NCBI GenBank assembly: GCA_038502055.1
Contig: JAXRKN010000037.1
Span: forward strand, 2,108,001-2,172,000
Origin: Tanytarsus gracilentus
Taxonomy: Eukaryota; Arthropoda; Insecta; Diptera; Chironomidae
DNA length: 64,000 nucleotides
Direction: 5' to 3'
In this document: one piece after another, positions 41,201-51,700 of the stretch
Numbering within the stretch: position 1 is the first letter of the stretch
Layout: each line of letters starts with the position of its first letter
Notes under the pieces: model-generated
Seen by the model: only the letters and a program-made list of their open reading frames with translations
Database searches by the model: none
What the model was told of the DNA's origin: nothing
Program-made: the position numbers and the translations under genes

Positions 41201-44200
41201 AGTTTGCGCGTGGTTGAGATTTTAATTTTATTGCATTGCATTTGAATTGCAATTAATCGTTCACAATATGCAACTTAATTGCACTCGCAAAGGAGCGATT
41301 TGAACACACATATGAACAGCGCGTGATAATGAATTTGAAATTTAAATTGCAATTCACGCGAGACTTGCACAAAATGGAAAATAATGAAGTTATAACAAAA
41401 CTATAGAACGAAACAAAGTGTGACAGAAGCAAATATTTAATGAAGAATTTTTAATTTTAAACTCTGGACATTCTTTTCATCATTTGAATATTAACAATCT
41501 GACAAAGTTCACTCCACATGAGCTCTGCGCATGGCACTTCCGATGTCCGTCAGTTCTTAATTAAATGTCATGAGTAAACCACCCTCACTGTGAGCCAGAG
41601 ATGGAAACAATTTAATTTTTTAATTGAGTGCAACATGAAATTTTTCTTTTCTGATTTAATTAAATCGTGCATTGCCGACTGGCACAAAAAACTCGGTGGA
41701 TTTTTTAGCTTTTTTCCTTTCATATCATTCTTAATTAATACGAAAATTAGTCTTGAAATTGTTCCACGTAAAAAAGGCATTTTTCCCGTATTTTGTTTGC
41801 GCGTGTTTGCCCCACAGCACTCCACCATGTACACACTCACTCATTTCGTTTATGAAAAGCTAACAAACAAGTTTCATAATTGAAGCGAATATGAAATTAA
41901 TGCTGCATAATTGTATGTCAAGCCAGTCATGAGATTGATTGTTTCGGGATTGTAAAAGTTGGATTTAATAGAAAAAAGCCAAGATTAAGAAAATTAATTT
42001 TCTAGTACGAAGGATTAATTGATTATTCCTGATTTTTAAATAATTATAATTTTTTTAAAAATTTTTAAAATTGTAAAATCCGTTAAGTTTTAAAATTTAA
42101 ATATGGTTTTTTTCGAAGGAAGACTTTAGCACAATTTTGAACCACTTTGGGCTTATTATGTTTTACGCTCGAGCTGATTATTTATTTCACGAATAAACTT
42201 TTATGAAATTTTTCGCCCTCTTACCATAAGCGACGCACGATTATGCGGAAAAAAGCGAGAAAAAGAAAATTGCTTGATTAATTATCAACACACACACATA
42301 AGAAAAAATTTTCAAAACCCACACGTGGGTGTTGCCGTGTAACCCACTTGTAACAGATCAGTATTGGAAATGTAACATGGGGAAGTCCTATGAAGAAGCC
42401 TTGGAGAAGCCAAAAGGGAAGCCTTATGGAAAATATTTCTCAATTATGTTACATTTCCCACTGTGTTTCATTTTCCACCATGTTCCATTTTTCACTATGT
42501 TCCATTTTCTATTGTGTTCCATTTTCCACTGTGTTCCATTTTCCACTGTGTTCCATTTTCCACTATGTTCCATTTTCCACTGTGTTCCATTTTCCACTGT
42601 GTTCCATTTTCCATTATGTTTCATTTTCCATTATGTTCCATTTCCCACTATGTTCCATTTTCCACTGTGTTTCATTTTCCATTATGTTTCATTTTCACCA
42701 TGTTCAATTTTCCACTATGTTCCATTTTCCACTATGTTTCATTTTCCACTATGTTCCATTTTCCACTGTGTTCCATTTTCCACAGTGTTCCATTTTCAGA
42801 TCCATGCCAATCGATTCCTGGTCAAATTCCGAGTTCAACTAGGTACATGAAGCCATACTTTTAAAAAATGGACATTAGGGGCACTACTGGCCGGCCGTGA
42901 TGGACATTGGTGGCACTCTTGGATGGCCATGATAGACATTCCTCAAATATCATCAATGCCTTTCGATTCCTGATACAAATACGAGTTCAACGACATACAT
43001 GAAGCCATATAACAGGAAATTTGTGTGAAAAATGGCATTTAGGGCTGTCCATGGCACGACCTGTGGTCATGACCCTCATAATTCCTAAAATGGCCGAATC
43101 TAAATTCATAGACCTACCATTTGGCGAAAACTAGAAGTCTCTAGCTATCTCAGGAGCCGAGATCTCGATGGAACAGACAGACAGACGGACGGACGGACGG
43201 ACGGACGGAAATAGGCGCATATAAGTGTTACACCACTTCGTGGGTTACACTAAAAATTCTTTCTTTCTTATTTTCTGTGTCAAGCATGTTGTGTGTTTAA
43301 TTGACATGCGGATCTTTAATTAATTCGTGATGTAAATTACAACGAATTACGTCAAAATGTTGAAGCTAATCAGATTTAATTGGAAAAACAAATTCTTTTT
43401 TGCTTTCGAGTGGGAGAAAAATAATTTTTATAGGTTTTTGAAGTTTACGAAATTTTACGAAAAAATATTTGGCGTCTTTAATATTTTTTTCAACTTAAAT
43501 TTAAAAACTCTAATTCAATTTATACTTCTCAGAGATAAAATCGAGGAATGAATATTTTTTATTGAATTATAAATTAAGAAGCTGAGTCGTTTTATTCAAA
43601 AAAAAACTTTTGAGATCCATTTAGATTCGGATTTTATTTAAATCATTATAATTATTAACACAGAATTTCAATTCAAATACAAGGCACCTGCCAATCAATA
43701 ATGCGAGAATGATTTTTAGTAATATAATTATGGTTAATCAGATGAATTATCAAGTTGATCCGAAACAGTGCTGTCTTTAAGTATTTTTTCTGCTCGCTTG
43801 CTTCTTTAATCTTTTTTTGTTTATGCGCATGGAGTAGCTTGAAAATTATTATTTTATGCTCAGTCATTGTTAAATAGACTTTATAGACATCACATCTGAC
43901 CCGATTGACTTGAGATGAAAACTTTTAACAACTTGATGATTTCTTGTGAAAGGTATTTAAAATTTTTTAACTTGCGAAATAAATTAAAATTCAAACTATT
44001 AATTTCTAGTTTTGAAAATGATTATTTTTCAAGCCCATCTTAAATTTCACAAACGCATTAGAGACAACTGACGGTATAAAACAAAAGAGAAGAAGAACAC
44101 AACAAAAATTGTTCTTAATGGATTCAATCAAGATGTGTAACAGTACAAAAAAGGTAAAATAAAAGAGAAAAAAAATTAATTCATTTCAGCAAAATTGATC

Positions 44201-45743
44201 CATTTGTTGAGAGATGAAGAACTTTATAATCATACGTGTGTGTGTAAGTCAATCAATAACGCCGCCCATAATTCAATTGATTAATTTACTTTTAAATGGA
44301 TTTTGATTAGGATCGGAAATTTTCATTAGACGAAGGAGAAAAAAAAATGCCGTTTCATTTTCGATTTTGTGTTTGAGGTCAAGCTAAGTGCCGCGATTGT
44401 AAGCAAAGTAAGTAAGTAAGTAAGTAGTTCTAATCAATTAATTATTAACCTTTTCTCTTTTCATTCTCAAATCAATGTCCACGGCCTTTGAATTTTCATT
44501 CTCAAAGTCAATTCTTAATGAAATTATCAATCATTTTTTCATCAACATTCAACATGTTGTTGTTCTTGCTTCTGCTCTTTTAATGATTGACTTCCTTACA
44601 ATTTATTTAAATTCAATCATCATTACTTAGCTGAGCACTTGATGAGGAAATTTGAAATTTTTAACGGTTATAAAACTAATTTTTACTCCCATTAATTGAT
44701 TTCTTCAATGAAGTAACGAAGAAATGAATGAATTTTTTTCTTGCCATTCATCATCGTCAATCAGAAGTCATTAAAGTTATAATCGAGCATATAATTAAGG
44801 TCTTGTTTCACATCTCCGACATAAGAGCGTTCAATTGTCAATTCTACTTGATAGCTTTCATGTATATGTGTTCAATAATGGAGGCTTGTAAAGGCACTTA
44901 ATTGCTGTATATCTTAATTGCCACCGTTTCTACTCAAGTGCTTTTTTTTCGTAAATTATTAATTAAAGGAAATTTTTGACTTTCAACAACTCACCTCCAA
45001 TGTTATCACAGCGATCATTTAATCCTAATATAGCGTCTATGGTGTGGCGAGGTGTCAAAGTCTGGTGATGGTGATGCGTATACTTTTTAGAATCTTTGAT
45101 GCAATAGATGCCATTTTCTGTGAATTTTTTTATCAGATATTTTAATTTATGCTTTAACTAATGCAACTTGTCATTAAATGAAACTGTTACTAATTTTTGT
45201 CGTTAATTAATAAAAGCACTTTGCGATAATGGACGATAATAAATTTATATTCATTACTAACACCAACCATTCTCTCTACATTGTCACTCAATTAAGGAAA
45301 ATTAATTTGAAAATCAAATTTTCTGTTGTAAGGGAAAAAATCACGACCCGAGGTATCAAATGAATTTTTTATGCAATTAACAACGCACTAAAATTAGGCA
45401 ATTAATGAATGTTGTAGAATGCATAATGCATTAGTCAATTAATTTATTTGACCAAAACAAATTAAATATTGATATTTAAAATTTCCGTCGGTCAAAAGTT
45501 CAAAATAATTTTTTCTTCACCTTCTTTAAAATTTTCATCAAAATTATCCAATTCGATTTGTGCTCCACAGTCCTTGAGCTTTTCCATAATCATTTGAAAG
45601 TTTTTCGGTGACTCGCGAATTGTGTCGAGAAGTAATTTTTGCGCTTGACTTATCTCACCCGAGCTTTGATTGCGAGCAATCAATTTTTGAATAACGCGCT
45701 CAAATAATTGTTTTTGTACATCACTGAGTGATCGAATGTCCAT
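26278..45743 (-). CDS. Rx: Retinal homeobox (Rx/rax), paired-like homeodomain transcription factor
   Basis: Nuclear transcription factor of the eye/brain programme. The minus-strand coding exons are 45743-45521, 45117-44995, 40661-40107, 40045-39931, 39822-39777, 26985-26823 and 26762-26278. All junctions keep phase, giving 569 aa. Exon 1 encodes a predicted helical N-terminal segment (residues 1-74). Exon 2 carries the octapeptide HTIDAILGL (99-107) after a His run. Exon 3 is low-complexity, rich in His, Ser, Asn and Asp. The homeodomain is at 309-368 (RRNRTTFTTYQLHELERAF ... VWFQNRRAKWRRQEK, Q50). The SESLRLGL, LPHRLGC and VDPWLSPPLL blocks and a C-terminal OAR-like domain (SITALRIKAKEHLENIN, about 547-563) match my recollection of Drosophila Rx. 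Exon 1 is the least certain part. Rx is transcribed divergently from otp. Confidence 0.92.
26986..39776 (-). other. Rx: Rx intron 5, 12.8 kb, interrupting the homeodomain
   Basis: The longest intron in the window, located between RVQ and VWFQ (homeodomain residues 46/47), with a GTGAGT donor at 39776 and a GTAG acceptor at 26986. It is AT-rich with scattered short open frames. The most protein-like frame is at 30054-29815 (listed separately). A GGCGCCATTTTGG motif is at 29859-29871. Runs such as TGATGATGATGATG near 34399 are present. No complete nested gene or transposon was recognised; the intron probably holds enhancers. Confidence 0.7.
29815..30054 (-). other. Open, protein-like frame inside Rx intron 5
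   Basis: An 80-codon frame open on the minus strand with unusually ordinary composition for this region, reading for example FVGNIFQEIKDYIKNPKGRE and ending KVIFPKWRLLTPATLIIQPIYR. It begins at GTG, not ATG, with a stop codon immediately upstream, and I see no clear acceptor. It could be an exon of an unannotated nested gene or a conserved non-coding block that happens to be open. No domain is recognised. Confidence 0.2.
42455..42796. repeat. 17-bp minisatellite
   Basis: Roughly 20 tandem copies of a unit like TTCCATTTTCCACTGTG, with variation mainly at CTGTG/CTATG, TTCC/TTTC and occasional ATTATG units. Because 17 is not a multiple of 3 and the unit lacks stops, all three plus-strand frames and one minus-strand frame stay open across it. 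These open frames are not genes. It is part of the TIR-bounded element. Confidence 0.9.
43178..43209. repeat. GACA/GGAC tetranucleotide run
   Basis: A short run of ACAGACAGAC followed by about seven GGAC units near the right end of the TIR-bounded element. Confidence 0.85.
45118..45520 (-). other. Rx: Rx intron 1 (predicted)
   Basis: A 403-bp AT-rich interval between the predicted first exon and the octapeptide exon, with a GTGAAG donor and a TTCACAG acceptor. Nothing else was seen in it. Confidence 0.65.
45521..45743 (-). CDS. Rx: Probable first coding exon of Rx
   Basis: The ATG lies in a good context (ATTAAAATGG). The segment encodes a Gln/Lys/Leu-rich, probably helical region with SDVQKQLFERVIQKLIARN and SPKNFQMIMEKL. 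An AAG|GTGAAG donor at 45520 leaves phase 1, exactly what the octapeptide exon at 45117 needs, so the protein runs ...NFKE-E-NGIYCIKDS... If unspliced, the frame would instead end after 83 codons as a stand-alone small protein. The spliced reading is preferred because of phase, position and lack of another start for exon 2. Confidence 0.7.
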
Positions 45744-48700
45744 TTTAATTCCTTGAAAGTTGAGTTTTTATGAATTGTTAATTTTTGTTCATGGCCAACA
45801 TTCGCACTTTCCACTAACGTTAATCTCACTCGCCTATTTTTTTTTCGTTTCAAACATGCAACAGAATTAATTAGAGTCGAATTGAGTCATAAATTGCATG
45901 CAGACTTATTTTTACTGTGTCCTCATTAAAGCTCACTTGTTTACGCTCACACGCATTAAAAATGCAAATAACTTTAATTAAGCTTTGTGCGACTTTAATT
46001 AACTGCCACTTTCTGATTTGTTTCAGCGTGAATTTGTAAAAATTTACTAGAGAAAACTTTCTGTAAACGACCGAACTCGAACGCGGTAAAATGTGATCTG
46101 AATTTTTAGTGTGCAACGGTGAGAGAATAAACGGAAAATTTTCCCTTCTACTAGCTTCATTGAGGGGCGTTTTCACAACTAACACACGCTAAGTAGGTTT
46201 ATGAGTAAAGTTTTGAACTCATACATGCATGCACTATCCTTCGTTGACTGACTGCCACATGAAGAAGAAAAAGAAGCAAAATTGCTTCGTAATGAAATAA
46301 TTAAATGTTTGTCGGAGGAAAATTGGGAGATTGTTAAGAAGATTTTACAGCTGCTGCTTTAAGCTCTTGGGGGATTTTTGTGTGAGTGTGTGTCTACATG
46401 TGGTTGTGAATGTCGTTGCAAGGATTTTAAAGTCTGTAATTTAATTTAAGATTTTATGTGTGGTGTGGAAAGTTAAATCAATTTTAATCAAATTATTTGC
46501 GGACTCTTGAAAAGAAAACTAAAAGTTTGAATTAATTTTTTAATTTAAAAATTTTCTTACAAAGTTTTTTCACCTTTCCAATCAATTATTCGAGTCAGCT
46601 TTCGAAGTCGAGCATAAATTCAATTTGAAAATGCTAATTGGAAATAAAAATTCTCAATTACGCTTGCGGGCAATTTTCATTTGATTTTACCATTTAATTT
46701 CATTTTCCAATCAAATCAATTTTATTTTTCAATTAATTCGTCGACGATGGAGTGAGAGAAGAAAATTTTAATTAAAATTTATAACAATTTGATTGAGAAA
46801 AAAAATTTGCATTGATTTATATTAAATTAATTTTGGGTCTGACATAAAATGACAAAAATTGTCCGAAAAATAAAAAGTGCGGTTTAAAGTTTGGTAATTT
46901 TTTGAGAAACTACCGACCCCTCGCAAACAATTTTGACAGCATAATTAAAATGTAAAACAAAAAATTTAAAAAGTTCCCCTTAAATTTTTTTAATCAATCC
47001 ACACGACACAAGCAACAGCAGCAATTTATTTTGAATAAAATTGATTTAATTAAATTTATTAAGTATAATTGGTACACAAATTACTTACACAAATTCATTT
47101 TGCCTCATACTCTCGCGGCACTCAGTAATTGGGTCTACTTACACACAGCATCCACAACAATAGCTCGTCATTTTGAGAAATTCCTTCTCTCAATGGAGAT
47201 GAAAATGTGAAGCAAAGAGAGAACGAACGAGCGAGAGGAGTGGTTAATTATGTCTCACATGCGTGTGTGTGTATTTTACTATCATTGCTCGTGTCTTACT
47301 CTCTCGAATCTCTCGTATATAGGTGGAGTTAATCTTACACAAAAGAAATTCTCTCTCTCACACGAAAATATTTTCTCCTCACAGCTTTTTGTTCTCGCGC
47401 GCCTTTCCAACAGCAGAAAATTTCATCTTCGCTCATTTTCACTCATTTTGAACCAATAATCTAAACAATTTAGTGTCTCTGTTTGGGGTGATGATGAGAG
47501 TAAAACGAGATAATAGAAGCAATTTGCGATGATGATGAACGGAGTGGAGGTACAAATGGTTGCCGCTCGAGCGTCGAGAGAGAAATAACGATGATGATGA
47601 AAAACGCTTTGAGCTTACCAACAATTTGTGTTGTTAACTTTTCAATTTTCTTCTCGTTTTCTTTCATCTTCAATTTTCATCTTCACTCTCTCAAATTTCC
47701 TTTGCACAAACACACAGCGACTTAATTTAATTAGAGCGTGAAGCGGAGGATGAAATAAGTTGCCAGAGCTTTATTGACAAAATGATTTAATTTGATAATA
47801 ATTTAAAATTTTATTAACTTGATAATGAATTGCTTGAAATCAAAATTGTTTATTTTAAAAATTGAAGGGAAAATTCAAAATTTTATGGTTTTCAGAAAAT
47901 TTGTTGATTTCATAACTTACTTTGGTACAAGAGAAAAATTTGCAAATTATTTAACGTTTATAAAATTAATTTTTGGATGCTGAAAAATTTAGCAAGCCAT
48001 TTTTTCAACAAATTTTCAATTTTTTTTTAAATTCTTGAAACAAGAAAAAATTTAGCAAAGACACAATTTTTAAGACCTGACTTTTTAAATTCATTTTCAA
48101 CGCTTTTGAGGGTTTCACAATTTAAAAAATCAACCATCCTTGCATCACATTCACTCCACTCACATAATATCATTCATTATCACTCCAATTTTCGAAATGA
48201 ATGTAAATAAAATTTGGCAAATTGAGTTGATAAAATGTTTGTTCGTTACAACTCTCAATGCGCCTTGTTATCGCATTCAATACAAAATCAAATCTAGAAT
48301 CTAATCTCGCATCATGGGACGATAAATAAATAAATAAATCATCAGCACACAAAATGAAAATTGAATTTAGATAGAAATGGAATATTTTGAAAAGGTGTGA
48401 ATCAAGTGATGACTCAAGGGCATTCTTCGAGAGAGAATCAGCATGAATGTTTTTTTTCAGAGGAGGTTCCATAAATTTTGCATTCGATATTTTTTCCTAT
48501 CATATGCGAAGGGACATCCAAAGTTATTATTATTATTATGTCATCGTAGAGAAATTAACTAAAAAATTTCAATTCGTTCGTCCTGCGGCGAAAATATGTC
48601 ATCAAATTTTTGCAACAAACAGAGTTTAAATAAATAAATTGATTTTCCAATCACAAATTGCCTTTTTGATTTAATCAACATCAGAGCGAGAGCAGGCTAA

Positions 48701-51700
48701 CAAGTAAATGGAGAGGAAAATTGTTCGTTTCGAAAACAATTCAATTATTTTATCAATCTTTACGATATACAAAGCGACATGCAGAGAGTGAACTTGTATC
48801 GAATTATTTCATCTCGAGAGCGTGTGCTTGATGTCGCATTGTGTGCATAAATGAAAACTTAACCTCCAATTATATGCTGATGATGATGGAAATGAAAAAA
48901 GCAATGCGATGACGTCAAAGAGTGAAACAAGCAGATGTCTTTGTCTAACTTTGTGACAGTGTCAAGCTGAGTTCGATCAGCATGAAATAATTGGAAAATT
49001 TTGCTCTTGATGTCGTTCACTCTTTAAGATTCAAAATTATTTTGCTGATAAACAGTCGCAAAAAAATTCACTACAAAATTTATTTTCTAACCTGATCACG
49101 AGCTTTCAATAATGTTTCTCACGATCAGATAAAAAAAATTTACAAAAATCTTTTCGCACGAAATTTGCATTAAAAATTTTCTTTTGTCGCTGCGAGCTCA
49201 AAAAGTCCACACAAAAGAGAGATTTTGGTATTTCTTATGTGTGAAGGACTTTAACGCCTTCTTACCAGTACTCGAGTATCCATCAAACACAAATAACAAA
49301 CAATGACAATGTGGAAAAATCTTACCAATTGCTCTCTCTTTTGCTGCCGCTGTAAAAATACTAAATGACAATGGTGGGATGATACTTGAAGTGTCCTTTT
49401 GTGTATGTGAAGATAATTTTCAAACAACAACGGAATTAAGGGCACTTGGAGAGGTGTTGAGCTGGGCATTGAGAAGAAGAGGCGTTAAGAGATGAAAAAT
49501 TCCACGAAAATTCTGCATTTGCACATTTGTGGAATTGGAGAAACTTTTTTTTATGTTGCGAGAGTGCTGTGAGTGCAGATTAAAATCAATTATCCACTCA
49601 CATCTCGCACTAAGTGAATTCATATTTGTACACATCCTCTAAACTCTGTCATTATCACAGTTGGAAGCCTCAACAATTGCTCCGAGGGTTTCAATGTGTG
49701 TATCACATTATTGCGTACGGCAGGCTGAGAGTTTGAAGGCAGGAAGTATGAAATTATAGGTTTAATGGATCAAAATTGGCTACAATTTCATTCATCTTAA
49801 ATTTACATTTTTTCGCTTTCAATTTTTTCCGTAATTAGTCTTTCAACCTTTGAATTGAAATCTCATCGTCAATCCATCATAAACATCAGTTAGTTATAAC
49901 TTTTATACATTGAAATTTCTCTTTTTTTGTTCTCGATTTCATTTTTGACTAACAACCACAAAATTATTATTGGTTACAGTAAATTGATCCACTTAGGGAT
50001 TAACATAAAAATTTCCGTTAAAATTTAATTTTTTTAAAACTTTTTTATTCTCCATTTTTTTAATTTTAATAATATTTTTATTAAAAATTTCAAACGTTCT
50101 GTTTGAAATGAATTTTAATGATGAAATTCAGGATGAAATTTTAATGTCCGTTTGTGGGAAATTTTTATAAATTGTATACCTAATAGTTAAGTCATAACAA
50201 AAAAATCTAAATTCGATTCTAAATTTTGCACAATTTATTTAAAATTTTTGAATGTTGCCAAAAATTGAAAATTCTAAAATTTCTTTTATTTTTTAAACGC
50301 ATTAAAAAAATAACTAACGGTTTCAAAATTTAAATATTTCCTCTCAACCTTCATCATTAATTTTCCTCACCCAATTGCAAAACGAGAGAAATCAAATTTA
50401 ATTGACATTTTAGTGTATCACAAACCTATATTGTGGGTAATTTGATATTTTTCTTCTTCTTATTTCCACTTCAAATTTAATTGTTGTTAAGCACATCAAA
50501 AAGCAGCAGCAGCTATTTGAAAAAAGAAGGCGATTATCGGCTTTGTAAGCACATGTTTCTCATTATTTATGTTTTCATCCTTCAAATCTTTCTCTCTCGG
50601 ACCGAATTCAATAGCTAGTTTGCTACTTATTGCCTATTCTACCTCTTCAGAGCGAGAGGTGTGAACCATTTGCATTCATTAGAACTGTAAATAAGTAACA
50701 AATATATTTATGTGTGTAACTCAATGCTTGTGGAGTGAGAAAGATTTCATGGATCGTTGCGTTTTTTGAATAAATCCACAACAATTGCACATTGTGCACT
50801 TTTAAATTTTCTTCTTCTATTTTCTGCGGTTTATATTTGTTTTCTTCTTTCTTGAAGTGAGTACACATAATGGTTTATGAGGATGTCATTGCGAAGAAGA
50901 ATTATGGTTGGTACCGTGAAACTTAAAATTATTAAACTTGAACATATAAAATTAAAAATTAATTAATATTTTTAATTCCTAAATTTTTAATTATTCCTTT
51001 AAATTTGCTTAAAGATTTTAGGTTTCACGGTATTTTATATTCACAAACCTATCCAGAGCAACATGAAAAGAATAAAAAAATGAAATTAGGATTTTGTGAG
51101 AAAAGTTTTGCACCCGAAGTTTTTAACGATTTTCACACATATTAGAGTTTGAGTGCATGTGTCTATTCAAAACTATCAGCGCGTTTATTATCCTTTGATG
51201 GTGTTATGAGCTATTATTGTTGACACCTTTTACTGTACATGCGAGAATGTCGCTTGATGAGGATGTTTATTGTGGTGAATTTTTATGAAATTAGTTTTAA
51301 GCCGATAATTATATTTTATGAATCTTCTCTGAGTATCATGTAGAGTTTACATTTACAATATTGATGAAATTTAGTTGATGAGAATTTAATTTTTAGAAGG
51401 GTTATGATTTAAGAATTAATAAAAAATAAAATACATTTAATGAAAATTTTTGATAATCATAAAATTTTTTGGAATTTAATTAAACTTACAAATTTGTTTT
51501 ATATGCATTATAATTACTTTATTTTCGGATTAAGAATAATAAAGTTAAAATTATTTTTTTATGAAGAAAGTGACGCGAGAACTACGGAAGCTGCGCTGGT
51601 TTACGTCTGACCAGGGTACCAATACCAATTAATTTTTAATGAAGAAGGTGTTATAAAAACTTTGTAACATCTTTTAAAAATTTAAATTCTAAACTGCTAT

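Larger units (their letters stand above)
42337..43250. mobile_element. TIR-bounded non-autonomous element (MITE-like)
   Basis: GTGTAACCCAC at 42337-42347 and its reverse complement GTGGGTTACAC at 43240-43250 bound a 914-bp block whose texture differs sharply from the surrounding intron. Inside are a 17-bp minisatellite (about 42455-42796) and an imperfect duplication: a CGATTCCTG...GAGTTCAAC...TACATGAAGCCATA module near 42810-42857 and again near 42965-43007. GACATT-containing repeats and a GGAC tetranucleotide run (43178-43209) follow. No transposase is encoded. The flanks also carry extra GTGGGT/ACCCAC copies (42317-42330), so the exact ends are uncertain and no clear target-site duplication is visible. 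Confidence 0.5.
40662..44994 (-). other. Rx: Rx intron 2
   Basis: A 4.3-kb intron between the octapeptide exon and the low-complexity exon. It contains the TIR-bounded element with its 17-bp minisatellite (42337-43250) and a short AGTA tetranucleotide run at 44407-44426. Other open frames (for example 41568-41883 on both strands) look like chance. Confidence 0.75.

Noticed and set aside
41568..41883. Opposing 90- and 97-codon frames in Rx intron 2
   Set aside because: They overlap each other, have biased composition and no domain; neither has supporting signals.
42455..42796. Regular repeat array resembling a CRISPR
   Set aside because: There are no unique spacers; it is a head-to-tail 17-bp minisatellite in an insect nuclear intron.
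42329..42864. Overlapping open frames of 133, 150 and 173 codons plus a minus-strand one, rich in FHFPLCSIF-type repeats
   Set aside because: They are translations of a stop-free 17-bp tandem repeat in all frames, not proteins.
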